Shown piece after piece: positions 51,397 through 62,078 of a stretch of DNA of 64,000 nt. Origin of the DNA: Thalassococcus sp. S3 (GTDB lineage: Bacteria > Pseudomonadota > Alphaproteobacteria > Rhodobacterales > Rhodobacteraceae). A program made the translations under genes and the position numbers. Below the pieces are notes generated by a model. That model did no database searches. It was not told the origin of the DNA and saw only the letters and a program-made list of their open reading frames with translations. Where the stretch lies: positions 4,461,001 to 4,525,000 of the forward strand of contig NZ_CP022303.1 in the NCBI RefSeq assembly GCF_004216475.1, read 5' to 3'. Position 1 is the first letter of the stretch, and every line of letters starts with the position of its first letter.

Positions 51397-54300
51397 TCAG
51401 AAGCTCCAGCGCAGGCTTGCTGACAAGCTTCCGCTTGTTGTGTTGTCAGAGAACTTGCCTTCGCCCCTGAGCGAGACCCGCAGGCTTTCGCTGGGTTGGA
51501 AGTCCAGGCCAATGCCGATCTCTGCCGTGGTGCGGTCATATTTGAACTGATGGGCAAGGGATCCAGGTGCACCAGACCCGGCGATGCTGCCGTAAACGGT
51601 ATGATCCGGATCTGTGAGCAGATGGGCCACGCCCAGGCTCAGGAACATGCGTCCTTGCTCGTTATCCAAGCCAAAGCTTCGGCCGATTTCAATGCTGGGC
51701 CGCAGGATCACGTCAGTCTGGCTGCTGGCGTCGACCATCCAGTTCATGGTGCCCGTTCCGGTCTCGGAGAAGCCATCTTGCCAGCTATGGTAGACGCCAA
51801 GTCCAAGGCCCCAGCGCACATAAGCCGGATCGAAGTCCTGCAGATAGCTGACGCGAGCATCCGCAGAAAAAACGTCGCCTTTGACATCTGCATCAGCGGT
51901 GAAAGGCGTTCCACCCACCGTGTAAGCACGGGTCTGGTTCAGGGTCTGCCGACCATAGGCGGCAGAGAAGGAGTAGGTCATGGGGCCAGCTTCATGCTTG
52001 GCAACGGCCCCGAAAGTGAAACGGTTGCCCGTTTGGCGCAAACCGTCTCCCGTCAGGGTAACGTCCTCGGCGCGGAACAGACCGCCCAGGATCACGCCGC
52101 TGTCGGTTCTTCGTTGACCGCCGAAGGACAGACCATATGTCCGTTCATCCAGCCCTGTGGTGCCTGCACTGTTGTCATATCTGTTGTCGGTCCCGACGAT
52201 CTCGAACCATGCGCAATCCTGCTCCTCCAGGAAGGGCTTGGTGTGCGACCGCCGCAGATTGGGACAGCTGCGCAACGTGTTATGCATCGACTGGGACGTG
52301 TTACGCGCGGCCAGAACAGCCGCTCCGGTCTCGTCGATGATATGCGACGCGGCCGTGCTGTTAAGATCATCAACCGTGCGTGCGTTCAGGAGATCTGTGA
52401 AGACCGCCCGCATATCCTCTTTGACGTCGCTACCCGGATCCGCACTTGTGTCTTCTGAGGCTGCGCTGCTCGCCGCGAAAGATACCGAGGAAAGCGCTGA
52501 CGCGCTGACCGTCGATGTATCATCGGAGCTTGTGTCATCGTCATCATCGCTGGCGGATGTCAGGTACGACGACAGGTTGGTCGTGTTCACGCTCGCGCCT
52601 GAGGATCCGACATCAATGGTATAGCTCAGCAAGACCCCGTCTTTACCGCTATAGGTCGTGTCATCCACGGTGATGTCGTCATCCGTTTCGACAGTGACCT
52701 CATAGTCGACGATGGCACTGTCGGGCACGCTGAGATCCGCGTCTTCGTCTAGATCATCGGCCACCAGGATAAAGACCGAGCCGCTGTCGCCATCTTCGGC
52801 ATCGTCCGAGCTGGTCACATTGACCTCGATCGATCCGTCGAAAGTGGGAATGGAGCTGGCGATCAGCAGATCGGCATCCTCATCGTCATCCGATCCGTTC
52901 ATATCCAGATCGACCAGCAGAATGCCGGTGCTGGATTGTTCCAGATCGCCATCCGAGATGGTTGAGGTAAAGATCTCTCCCACACCGCCGGGCGACAGCG
53001 TGCCATTGTTGGTCAAGAGCCCACCGCCAGAGCCCAGATCGATGGTGGTGCCAAGATTGAAAGTCCCATCCGAATGGTTGGTGAAGGTGCTGGCGGTGGT
53101 GTCTTCCACAAATTTGACCGATCCCGAAATCGTGCCGTAGTTGTCGACCGTGAGCGCTGCGTTTCCAGCTGTGCCCGAGCTGTCATAATCATCGCTCGTG
53201 GTTTTGGTCCGGATGACATAGACGCTGTCGGTGCGCGACGTGTCGGTAAAGTCGCCGTCTTCGATTGTGCCGTAGTTGGTGAGGACGTTCGACGTACCAT
53301 CATAGAGCTCAATGACATGGGCGTTGCCATCGCTCGCGGTAATCGAGCTATCGGCGTCAACGTCAATGCTGATCGTACCCGAGCTGTCATACCCCGAGGA
53401 AGCCGCAAGGATGCCACGGCTCATCTCGCCACTGACATCAATGCTCGAACCATCGGTCAACGTGATCGCGATATCGCCGGCATCGTAGGAATCATCGCCA
53501 TCATATGTGAAATAGGTGTCGTCATCGTCGGCGTCTGACAGATCACTCGAATTGTATGAGCCGCTGCTTGATTGCGCGAAAACACCGATGGCGTAATCTC
53601 CGGTCGTTGTTATGTTCGCATCATCCAGGTCAACGGTCACATCACCGCTGTCGCCCTCGGCACCTGCCGAGCCCGAGTAGAACTCAAAGAGCGCGATGGA
53701 CCCGGACGTACCGCCACCGCCGCCAACTGATTGCCCCCAGATGCCAATACCGTAGTCGCCTCCGATCTCGATGTCGGCTTCGGTTGAGGAAATCTTGACG
53801 TTGCCGCCGTCCCCTCCATTACCCGCATCACCATCATAGCTTGCGCCGATACTCAGCGACAGGTTGACATCGAACGCATCGGCAACCGACGCACCGAAGG
53901 CGCCCTCGACGTCGCCGGCATCGCCGCCGCCGCCGCCCACGGATTGCGCCCAAATCCCATGCGCCCGCTCACCACCGGTTTTGATGCCGCCGGAGTTGGA
54001 CACGGTCACGTCGTCCCCGTGTCCGCCGGATCCGCCGTCACCACCAACTTCGGCCTTGCTTATGATCGAAGTGCCGGTGCCGGTGCCTCCGGTCCCGCCG
54101 CCACCGCCGACCGATTGCGCATATATGGCCGTGGAGTCCACACCCGAGGTGGTGATCTGACTTGAGCTGGTCACCGTCACGGTATCGCCATCACCCGCAG
54201 CGCCGCCCGAGCCACCGACCGAAACCGTCCAGTTGGTGAAATAGCCGCTATAGTCGGAATAGAGCGAATAAAGCGTATAGGCGCTGACAAGCTCGTCGAT

Positions 54301-57300
54301 GAAGTCGGTGGCCACCACTTCGGTCAGGTCGATCCATGTGTCCCAATTGTCCCCATCGACATCCGAGGTCGTGCCGGCTTCCCCACCTGTTCCGCCACCG
54401 CCGCCAACCGACTGGGCAAAAATCCCGATCGCGCTGTCTAGGTTCGTTGTGATCTGGCCATCGTTGATCACCTCGACCACTCCACCGTCGCCACCGCTGC
54501 CGCCAGATCCGCCGAGGTCAAAGGCAACTTCGATGCTGGTGGTCGAGTATTCTTCCGGATTGTCCATATAGCCGATTGAGGTGGCTTCGGCTGCACCGCC
54601 GTCACCGCCGCCGCCGCCAACGGATTGCGCAAAGATGCCGTCTCCGGTTGCGCCGACGGTCGTGATGGTGCCGCTGTTCGTCACTTTTACCTTGTCAGCA
54701 TCGTTGCCCGTGCCACCCGCGCCGCCCACGGAGGTTGAGACGTTGAGAGCTGTGCTTTTGCCAGTGGTCGCCGTTATACCCAACAAGACCGCTGTCGCTG
54801 ATCCGCCGTCGCCGCCATCGCCGCCAAGGCTTTGCGCATAGACGCCAGCAGCACCTTCACCGGTTACGGTGATGTCGCCTGTATTCTCAATAGTGACTTG
54901 GCTGCCTACCGCCCCATCGCCGCCTTCACCGCCGACCGCAACTGATATTCCAAAGTCCCATTGCTCCGAAGTCGAGATCGTGTAGGCCGATACGCTGCCG
55001 CCCGCGCCGCCGGAACCGCCAAGGCTCTGACCAAAGACACCATGCGCATAAAGACCTTCGGTATAGATCGAGCCGTCGTTGAAAAGCTGAACGGTCGACG
55101 CTTGGGAGCCATCGGCGCCGGAGCCACCTATGGAGACCTCGGCATTGAGCGAGCTCTGGGTGCCAAGATCCAGGTCAAAGGTGTAGACGGTTCCGCCTGT
55201 CCCTCCGTTCCCGCCGATGCTCTGCCCCAGCATGCCATAGGACTTGTCACCGTAGGTTTTGATATTTGCATCGTTTTCCGCATAGACCTCGCCGGCCACA
55301 CCGCCGTCGCCACCGCTGCCCCCCAAGCTGAACTGCGCATTGCCGGAAAGACCGTCCGTGGCGTCGGAGGTGACACCCGCAAACAGATCTGCGTTCACCA
55401 CGGTGCTGCCATTGCCACCAGCCCCGCCGACACTCTGGGTCAGAATACCGTAACCAAAATCCTCCTGGGTTGTGATGTTGCCCGAATTGTAAACCTGCGC
55501 GCTGTCCGCGATGCCCCCTTCGCCGCCACCACCGCCGATGCCGACGGAAGCCGAACTGCCGGTGATGACCGATCCTGAGATCACAGTCCCGCTGTTGCCA
55601 CCTTCGCCGCCTTGTGAGGACGCGAGGATACCGACACCGTTTTTGCCTTGCACATCCAGCTCGCCACTGTTGCTCACATAAACCGTGCCAGCGGTGCCTC
55701 CGTCGCCCCCCTCACCGCCAACGGCGACTTCGACAGCGCCGCCCGATATGGAATCGAACGACATGGTGGTGCCGGATTTACCGCCCGCGCCCCCACGGCT
55801 TTCTGCGTAGATGGCATAAGCGTTGTCACCTTTGACGGTGATATTGCCCTCATTGTTGACGGTGACCGCACCCGACGTGTCGCCATCGCCCGCATTGCCG
55901 CCGACAGAGACGCCGACAGCCGAAGTCGAGATCCCGGTTCCGGAATAGGTGCCGCCGGAATTGCCACCGCCACCGGCAAGGCTTTGGGCGAAGATCCCGT
56001 CTGAATTGTCCTCATCTGCCGTGAGTTCGCCATAGTTGGTCACATTGACCGTATCCGAGCTGCCGCCATCGCCGCCGTCGCCGCCAACGGAGACAGCAAC
56101 GGAGCCGGACATGCTGACTGTATCGAAGGAGAACGTGGTACCGGAAGCACCGCCTCCACCGCCGACGGATTGTGCGTAAATGGCGGTGGAATGTGTCTTG
56201 GATGTGGAAACCGCGCCTGAATTGGTGACGGTCACCGCTGCCGCGTTCCCACCGTCACCTCCCGTGGCACCCGTTGCCACCGAAACGGAGTCAATCGACG
56301 TGGAGTTGATGGCATAGACGTTGCTGGATTTGCCGCCGCTCCCGCCTGCGGATTGCGCGAAGATACCATTGGAATGGTCCTCGGTGGTTTTCAGCGTACC
56401 GGTCGAGGTGACATCGACCGTCGATGCGTCGCCACCATCGCCACCGGCACCACCTGTGGCGACCGAGACCGCCGCGATGTCGATGCCCGCATCAACGCTG
56501 ACGGTACTGCCTGCCTTGCCCCCGCTGCCGCCATAGCTTTGCGCGAAGATCGCATCGGAGTGGTCGCCGCCGGTGGTGATGGCTGCGCTGGTATCAACGC
56601 TTACCGAACCACCATCGCCACCGGCGCCGCCATCCTCGCTCGACCCGACAGAGACGCCGACACCGACGCTTGCCGTGACATTGGTCACGCTGCCGGATTT
56701 GCCACCGCCGCCACCGCCCGATTGTGCCGAAATACCATCGGAATGGGACTGCTTGGTTTCAATCACATAGCTGTCGCTGCCATCTTCGGTGTAGATCACC
56801 GTGCCGCCATCACCGCCATCTCCACCGCTGGAGCCCACGACCACGCTAACCTCGACCCCGATATCCATTGACGACGAACCCTTGCCGCCACCGCCGCCGA
56901 TGGACTGCAGATCAACCCCGTCGGAGTATATGCCATCCGTTTTGATGTCGCCGCCCTGATGGGTCAGTTTGACCTCATCAGCCGAACCACCATCCCCGCC
57001 TGATCCGCCAATCTGACTGAACAAGCCGTCCGTCGAATGGCCGACACCACCGCCACCGCCAATCGACTGACCGATAACCCCCTCGGAGTAGTCATCGCTT
57101 GTGGTCAGATCTGCATCCAGAGTGATCGACACGACGCTGCCGTCGCCCCCGGTGCCGCCTGTTCCACCGACCGAGGCCACACCATCGCTGCCGCCACTCT
57201 TGCCGCCTCCGCCGCCAATGGATTGTGCGCTGATCGCGGCAGAGCTTGCTTTTGTCGTTGTGATCGTGGTGTCGTCGCCACCGGCTACTTCGACAAACAC

Positions 57301-58923
57301 CTTTCCGCCGTTGCCCCCAGCACTGCCGTCGCCCCCGACCGAGGTGATCGCATCCCCGGACCCGGCCTTGCCTCCGCCGCCGCCAATCGACTGCGCCTCG
57401 ATGCCAACGGAGTATTCGCCGCCGGTCGAGATGGTCGTGCCAGATTCGATCTCAACCGTGACGGTGCCGGCGTCTCCGGCGCTTTCAGACGACGCGCCAT
57501 AGGCGTCCAGAAATCCTGACGCGTCTCCCGCATCGCCTGCAAATCCGCCCACGGATTGCGCAAGGATCGCGCTGGACGTTGTCGTGTCGTCGTCCCCGTC
57601 GTCGTCGCTGCTGTCGCCATCGCCGGTGGTGGTGATGGACCCTTGGAAGAGAACGAAAACATCTCCGGCAGGGCCGGCCGCGTCGCTGGCGCCGCCGTTG
57701 CCGGTGCCAAATGTCGAATCCGCATCACCGCCATCTCCGCCCGCGCCGCCATAAGACCGCGCCAGGATGCCAATCGCGTCCGCACCCGTGGTTTTGATAT
57801 CCACCGTCGCATCATCTATGGAGACCGCGACATCGCCTGCGGTTCCACCGCCACCGCCATCTCCGCCATAAGCGTCGCCCAGGCTCTCTGTGCCCTTGCC
57901 GCCGTCTCCTCCGTCACCGCCAGAGCTCAGAACCTCGATCCCGTGCGACAGGTCACCCTGGGTTTCAATCGTGAGGGTGGCACCCAGCTCGGCATAGAAC
58001 GCGGCTTCATCCCCGTCGCCACCTTCGCCGCCATCGCCGCCATATGCGTTGTCGCCGCCTTCGCCCTTGCCGCCATCATTGCCGGCGCCACCCGCGCTGG
58101 AGACGTAGATGCCCGGTGCTTCATCTTCGGTTGAAAGGAATTCGAAAATCGCGTCGGAATAGATGACCAACTCGGCTTCGCCCGCGTTGCCGCCGTCGCC
58201 GCCGTCGCCGCCCTTGCCGTTGGAAGTTCCATAAGAGCGGCCTTTGCCGCCCGATCCGCCATTGCCGCCGATCGCAGTGACAGACGCGCCCGCATAGGCG
58301 TCGTTGTCGTAGCCGTTAATCTCGCCGCCTTCAATTTCGATGACTTGCGCGCCGGTGACATCGCCCCCGTCCCCTCCATTGCCGCCATCGCCTGACGAGG
58401 TGGCATCGGTCCGATCCTTGCCGGAGTGCCCCTTGCCCGCCTCGGTGTCAAGCGACACCATGGGATCTTCGTCATTTCCCTTGATTTCAAGGACAGAGTC
58501 TGAGCCATCAACGGTCACGGTCAGCGCGTCTACATCTTCGCCGTCGTCCCCGTGGCTGGAGCCTTCATCGCCAACATTGTCGATGTCAAAAACATAAGTG
58601 CCACCCGACCAGGATGTCAGATCTTCAAAAATGATCGTTGAATAGGTGTCATCCACATCGGACAGATCGAGATCGTATTCGTAGACAATGCCAGTACAAG
58701 TGTAGGTCGTGTCACTCAAAGAGCAGGTGGTCGATGAACCCGAAGCTTCCGACGGCATCATCGCCAAGGCAACACAGATGGCTGAGGCTGACGCGCTGGT
58801 CCGAAGCAATCGGACTGACCCCGACTTAGGCTCGCCCTGACCCGCAAGAAGCCCAGCAAAGCCAACCTTTGATGCAAGAACCCGTTCCGCACACAGGAAT
58901 GCGCCATCTGCATGTCTTTTCAT
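51397..58923 (-). CDS. Giant glycine-rich autotransporter (type V secretion)
   Basis: This is a 2508-residue surface protein. The long N-terminal leader (about 61 residues, with a hydrophobic ASAICVALAMM core) precedes a Cys pair (TTCSLSDTTYTCTG). The passenger, about residues 100-1900, repeats IFAQSVGGGGGxGG-type blocks with valine/threonine strands and is expected to form a long beta-helix. An aspartate/serine-rich region follows. The last 275 residues, from WFEIVGTDNRYD, form an autotransporter barrel ending in the aromatic beta-signal ASLRWSF. A second Cys pair lies just before the barrel. The role is probably adhesion or aggregation. A winged-helix/TPR regulator is divergent from it. Confidence 0.9.
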   Translation of the reverse strand: MKRHADGAFLCAERVLASKVGFAGLLAGQGEPKSGSVRLLRTSASASAICVALAMMPSEASGSSTTCSLSDTTYTCTGIVYEYDLDLSDVDDTYSTIIFEDLTSWSGGTYVFDIDNVGDEGSSHGDDGEDVDALTVTVDGSDSVLEIKGNDEDPMVSLDTEAGKGHSGKDRTDATSSGDGGNGGDGGDVTGAQVIEIEGGEINGYDNDAYAGASVTAIGGNGGSGGKGRSYGTSNGKGGDGGDGGNAGEAELVIYSDAIFEFLSTEDEAPGIYVSSAGGAGNDGGKGEGGDNAYGGDGGEGGDGDEAAFYAELGATLTIETQGDLSHGIEVLSSGGDGGDGGKGTESLGDAYGGDGGGGGTAGDVAVSIDDATVDIKTTGADAIGILARSYGGAGGDGGDADSTFGTGNGGASDAAGPAGDVFVLFQGSITTTGDGDSSDDDGDDDTTTSSAILAQSVGGFAGDAGDASGFLDAYGASSESAGDAGTVTVEIESGTTISTGGEYSVGIEAQSIGGGGGKAGSGDAITSVGGDGSAGGNGGKVFVEVAGGDDTTITTTKASSAAISAQSIGGGGGKSGGSDGVASVGGTGGTGGDGSVVSITLDADLTTSDDYSEGVIGQSIGGGGGVGHSTDGLFSQIGGSGGDGGSADEVKLTHQGGDIKTDGIYSDGVDLQSIGGGGGKGSSSMDIGVEVSVVVGSSGGDGGDGGTVIYTEDGSDSYVIETKQSHSDGISAQSGGGGGGKSGSVTNVTASVGVGVSVGSSEDGGAGGDGGSVSVDTSAAITTGGDHSDAIFAQSYGGSGGKAGSTVSVDAGIDIAAVSVATGGAGGDGGDASTVDVTSTGTLKTTEDHSNGIFAQSAGGSGGKSSNVYAINSTSIDSVSVATGATGGDGGNAAAVTVTNSGAVSTSKTHSTAIYAQSVGGGGGASGTTFSFDTVSMSGSVAVSVGGDGGDGGSSDTVNVTNYGELTADEDNSDGIFAQSLAGGGGNSGGTYSGTGISTSAVGVSVGGNAGDGDTSGAVTVNNEGNITVKGDNAYAIYAESRGGAGGKSGTTMSFDSISGGAVEVAVGGEGGDGGTAGTVYVSNSGELDVQGKNGVGILASSQGGEGGNSGTVISGSVITGSSASVGIGGGGGEGGIADSAQVYNSGNITTQEDFGYGILTQSVGGAGGNGSTVVNADLFAGVTSDATDGLSGNAQFSLGGSGGDGGVAGEVYAENDANIKTYGDKSYGMLGQSIGGNGGTGGTVYTFDLDLGTQSSLNAEVSIGGSGADGSQASTVQLFNDGSIYTEGLYAHGVFGQSLGGSGGAGGSVSAYTISTSEQWDFGISVAVGGEGGDGAVGSQVTIENTGDITVTGEGAAGVYAQSLGGDGGDGGSATAVLLGITATTGKSTALNVSTSVGGAGGTGNDADKVKVTNSGTITTVGATGDGIFAQSVGGGGGDGGAAEATSIGYMDNPEEYSTTSIEVAFDLGGSGGSGGDGGVVEVINDGQITTNLDSAIGIFAQSVGGGGGTGGEAGTTSDVDGDNWDTWIDLTEVVATDFIDELVSAYTLYSLYSDYSGYFTNWTVSVGGSGGAAGDGDTVTVTSSSQITTSGVDSTAIYAQSVGGGGGTGGTGTGTSIISKAEVGGDGGSGGHGDDVTVSNSGGIKTGGERAHGIWAQSVGGGGGDAGDVEGAFGASVADAFDVNLSLSIGASYDGDAGNGGDGGNVKISSTEADIEIGGDYGIGIWGQSVGGGGGTSGSIALFEFYSGSAGAEGDSGDVTVDLDDANITTTGDYAIGVFAQSSSGSYNSSDLSDADDDDTYFTYDGDDSYDAGDIAITLTDGSSIDVSGEMSRGILAASSGYDSSGTISIDVDADSSITASDGNAHVIELYDGTSNVLTNYGTIEDGDFTDTSRTDSVYVIRTKTTSDDYDSSGTAGNAALTVDNYGTISGSVKFVEDTTASTFTNHSDGTFNLGTTIDLGSGGGLLTNNGTLSPGGVGEIFTSTISDGDLEQSSTGILLVDLDMNGSDDDEDADLLIASSIPTFDGSIEVNVTSSDDAEDGDSGSVFILVADDLDEDADLSVPDSAIVDYEVTVETDDDITVDDTTYSGKDGVLLSYTIDVGSSGASVNTTNLSSYLTSASDDDDDTSSDDTSTVSASALSSVSFAASSAASEDTSADPGSDVKEDMRAVFTDLLNARTVDDLNSTAASHIIDETGAAVLAARNTSQSMHNTLRSCPNLRRSHTKPFLEEQDCAWFEIVGTDNRYDNSAGTTGLDERTYGLSFGGQRRTDSGVILGGLFRAEDVTLTGDGLRQTGNRFTFGAVAKHEAGPMTYSFSAAYGRQTLNQTRAYTVGGTPFTADADVKGDVFSADARVSYLQDFDPAYVRWGLGLGVYHSWQDGFSETGTGTMNWMVDASSQTDVILRPSIEIGRSFGLDNEQGRMFLSLGVAHLLTDPDHTVYGSIAGSGAPGSLAHQFKYDRTTAEIGIGLDFQPSESLRVSLRGEGKFSDNTTSGSLSASLRWSF
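53670..58410 (-). repeat. Glycine-rich repeat region of the autotransporter gene
   Basis: Dozens of copies of a GCC/ACC-rich motif encode SIGGGGG-KSG or SVGGGGGDGG, spaced by about 40-65 codons with a VEVTNSGxITT-like strand between. The copies are diverged in DNA, unlike the RTX tandem repeats, which suggests an older, structure-driven repeat. Confidence 0.75.
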
Positions 58924-59630
58924 TATACTGCTCTCTTCCCGCTATGATTGATTTATTTGAGTGAGTTGTTTCGGGACAATGCCGACGCTCTCGGGACCAC
59001 ATCGAGGCGATTTCGCAAAGCTTCAGCCGGGCCCAGCGCAGTCGATGTGCATGGCGTCGCCTGTGAGCTGCCGCACCGCTTGTGTCGCACCAGATGTCGT
59101 TGATGTTTTCCGATCCCGTTCGTCATTTCTTCCTCTGCCGAATGCCAATGCAAAGACTGATGTTGTGGCCGATGGGGTCTCACATGAGCGCAATAACATG
59201 GAACTGAGGTTGCCTGGCCGGCGATGCTTCGCATCGGCAAATGGCCGTGAAGAGATATGACCCATCCCGTTAACAGATCGTTACCTTGGGAAGAGAGAGG
59301 GCTGGAGTGGTGGCTTTTGCGTGCTCTCTCTCGCCCCAAGATATTTCTGGCTCTGATCGGTCCATCCTTGCTTGTCATCTTAGGCCCTATCAAACATGCC
59401 GATTGCGAATTCGGCTTCGACCCGAGCCAAATGCATCACTGAAGCCAAGTATCACAAGGATTTCAGCCCCTTGCACATGCATCGGGTGCTTTTGGTAGCG
59501 CAGGACAAAAGGGAAGTTCTACAAGCTCACTTACACATTTTTGCATTGAACTGTGTTTCGCTCGGTGCGAATTCACACTAAAATCACACCTGAATTCTTT
59601 TGTTGGGTGAGACACGTGCTGCTGGCAAAG
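58924..59630. other. Divergent regulatory gap between autotransporter and regulator
   Basis: About 700 bp separate the two start codons. A small GC hairpin (CGATG-CTTCG-CATCG, about 59222-59236) is present. Open frames on either strand show no known motif. The length leaves room for regulated promoters of both genes and perhaps a small RNA, but I see no firm signal. Confidence 0.4.
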
Positions 59631-61259
59631 ATGCAAAACGACATCTACGAGCGAACAGAGCTGAGCCACGGTCCCTGGACCTTTGATCGTCGGCGCAAGA
59701 TCCTGTTTGTAGATAGCAACCGCGTTCCTCTACAACGCGGCGTGCTGAAACTGTTTGAGTACTTGATTGAGCGGGCTGGTGATGTCGTTTCGAAGGACGA
59801 GCTGATCGAGCATGTATGGGATGGCCGTGTGGTCTCTGATGCGGCAATCTACAACCGTGTCGCTGCATTGAGGAAAGCTCTGCAAGACGCGGATGCGCCA
59901 GACCCAGCGATACATTGGGAATATGGCCGTGGGGTCAGGTTCTCTCCACGAGCAGATCAACCAGAAGCAGAGCCCTTAAGAAGCTTAGACAGAGGTGGAA
60001 AGCAGAACGCTGGTTCACGAGAGCCGCAATCGGGAAGAGCAGGCAATACGTGCCCGCTCGACGATCTACCTCACCTGGTCATATTGCCCATTCAGACCTC
60101 GGATCACCGGAGTGAGGTTCAAGAGGTTGCCAGTGCGTTGACCAATGACATTTCAAATTGGCTCGACGGTGCGGATTGGCTCAAGGTCGGGACAGAGATT
60201 GAAGAGACGCATTCGAACTATGTTTTGACTGGCGTTCTTCGGGCGAGAGGGGAACACCTAAGGCTTGAGATTTCGCTCGTTGATCCAAGCCAGAACCGCA
60301 TCTGGTCAACGAAACAGGATGGGAGGCTGAACGATAGTTTTGAGTGGCAAGACAGAACAGCCGATGCCGTGGTCGCAGAGGTCTTTGGATCCATGCTCAG
60401 TCAAGTGCGGCGGTCGGTGGGGTTACTTGAGGATGCGGACGCAAATGCAAAACAATTGTTTCTCAAGGTCACCCTGGAATTCGACGGCTTCAACGTGAAT
60501 TGGGAGCAGTCTCTCAAAAGGCTGGAGCAAGCCATAACCCTTGACCCGCAGTGGTTTCCGCCACGTGAGTCTGCCGCCGGCATCTGGTTTGCCGCGCGCA
60601 TGAGTGGGGCCGGGCAGCATATACGGCCTTGGCAGGACAAAATCGAAGCGTGGATTGCCGAACTATCAACACTGGCTCCGGAAGAGCTGATTGACGGACC
60701 GTCTGGGTTAATTGTCAAACTCGCGCAAAGTGGCGGCTTCCATTCCGACGAAATCATATCGCATGCCACAAGACTTTTGAGGCGTCGGCCATTTAGTCAG
60801 AAGGCCCTCTTTTGGGGTGCCCGGGCCCTCGTCTTCGCCGGTGATGCGAAGGTAGCAAAAGACGCTCTTTTACAAGCCTTACGCGGCTTGAAGATGACGA
60901 TCTACGAACCGTTCATTCTGGCGGGGCTGTCGCAGTCTTACGTGCAACTTGGTGAAGATCGTAAGGCCATAGAATATGCCAAGGAAGCCATCCGCATTCG
61001 CGCCAAAAACCTTGCCGCATGGCGCAGTCTTGCCGCAGCGCATGCTCATCTCGGAGAGGTCGAGGCCGCACGTAAAGCGACGCAAAGGCTGCTCGAAATG
61101 GTTCCGCACGAAACCGTCGAAGGGACTTGGAAGAACGCTGGGTATCCAGACACCCCAGGCCTCAACCGCTATCGCGACGGTTTGCTGAAAGCTGGGATTC
61201 CTGGCCGGGCTTCTGACGTTATGACAAGGGAAGAAAGCTGTAGATCGGCCAAACGATGA
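59631..61259 (+). CDS. Winged-helix and TPR regulator (CadC/SARP-like build)
   Basis: This protein has 542 residues from ATG 59631; a GTG 78 bp earlier is also in frame. The N-terminal OmpR-type winged helix (about 15-105) has LFEYLIERAGDVVSKDELIEHVWDGRVVSDAAIYNRVAALRKAL in segments, with no receiver domain and no membrane helix. The middle part (about 140-260) resembles the adenylate-cyclase-associated region of such regulators (PHLVILPIQTSD, VASALTNDISNWL, LTGVLRARGEHLRLEISLVD). TPR-like helices (LFWGARALVFAG, LAGLSQSYVQLGEDRKAIEYAKEAI, WRSLAAAHAHLGEVEAARKA) fill the C-terminus. It is divergent from the autotransporter gene and probably controls it. Confidence 0.8.
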   Translation: MQNDIYERTELSHGPWTFDRRRKILFVDSNRVPLQRGVLKLFEYLIERAGDVVSKDELIEHVWDGRVVSDAAIYNRVAALRKALQDADAPDPAIHWEYGRGVRFSPRADQPEAEPLRSLDRGGKQNAGSREPQSGRAGNTCPLDDLPHLVILPIQTSDHRSEVQEVASALTNDISNWLDGADWLKVGTEIEETHSNYVLTGVLRARGEHLRLEISLVDPSQNRIWSTKQDGRLNDSFEWQDRTADAVVAEVFGSMLSQVRRSVGLLEDADANAKQLFLKVTLEFDGFNVNWEQSLKRLEQAITLDPQWFPPRESAAGIWFAARMSGAGQHIRPWQDKIEAWIAELSTLAPEELIDGPSGLIVKLAQSGGFHSDEIISHATRLLRRRPFSQKALFWGARALVFAGDAKVAKDALLQALRGLKMTIYEPFILAGLSQSYVQLGEDRKAIEYAKEAIRIRAKNLAAWRSLAAAHAHLGEVEAARKATQRLLEMVPHETVEGTWKNAGYPDTPGLNRYRDGLLKAGIPGRASDVMTREESCRSAKR

Positions 61260-62078
61260 TCGCTGATGAGAGCGTTCTTCGATGTCGCCGCGCGTCGTAT
61301 TTTGTCTCGGCTGGTATGCCGCACAGAACCGATCATCAGCCTTCGTCCAAAAATCCGTTCAGGCAGTTTTGGCTCAGGGCACGCAAAACGTCCCCCTCGA
61401 CCGTGCCTTCTAACAGGGAGCCTGCGTCATAGCCGCCGCTGACGGTTGCGTCGTTTTACTCCAGCTTTACGCCACGACCGGACCAGGCCCCGTCAGACCC
61501 AGACGAAAGTCGCGCGTCGCGCTGCTACCCGCCTCCGTTTAGCTCGGAAAACACTAGGACTCTTTGCTCACTCTGGACATATATGCCACCGCGCAGTTCG
61601 AACGCCCGTGAATTTGCGTATTGAACGCGGGAATATGACCATTGGATCTGTGCTTTCAATGAAAGGTTTTTGACGTTGAAAATGGCTTCCAATCAGGCCG
61701 AGCCGTCCCCTCGCTAAAGTAAATCGCCCAAGCGGTAAGGCGCGTTATAGGGGCGGTCTTTACCGGCCATCCGGATCTGGATGGTTCGGTCTGATCTCTG
61801 GTGCGACCGGCCTGGGCTCAGAGGTACGACGATTTTCGGGGGCCGCGTGCGATGACATACGGCGAAGATCTTCAACTCTAGCAACGTCGCACGGGAACCA
61901 ATTGCGCTCTTCGGTATTGTCTTTCCAACAATCCGGAGGAGAGACGCCCCATGCGAGGATGGGCAATCAAAGCTTTGTTTGTCGCTCAGCATGCGTCTTT
62001 CCCGCCTCGCGCTCGACCTTCTGTCTTTTGAAGGTTAGGCCGCGTTGTTCCACAACATGATAAGAAGGAGATGTGCAG
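61260..62078. other. Long non-coding gap before gdhA
   Basis: About 820 bp without a frame that I can relate to a known protein. Possible eroded coding remnants exist on both strands, but no motif stands out. The last 20 bp hold the AAGGAG ribosome site of gdhA; the promoter should lie in the final 150 bp. Confidence 0.4.

Noticed and set aside
52157..58829. Alanine/proline-rich frames antisense to the autotransporter
   Set aside because: They are shadows of glycine-rich repeats read on the other strand.
58953..59393. 146-codon minus-strand frame upstream of the autotransporter
   Set aside because: No motif and low-complexity composition; it occupies the divergent promoter gap.
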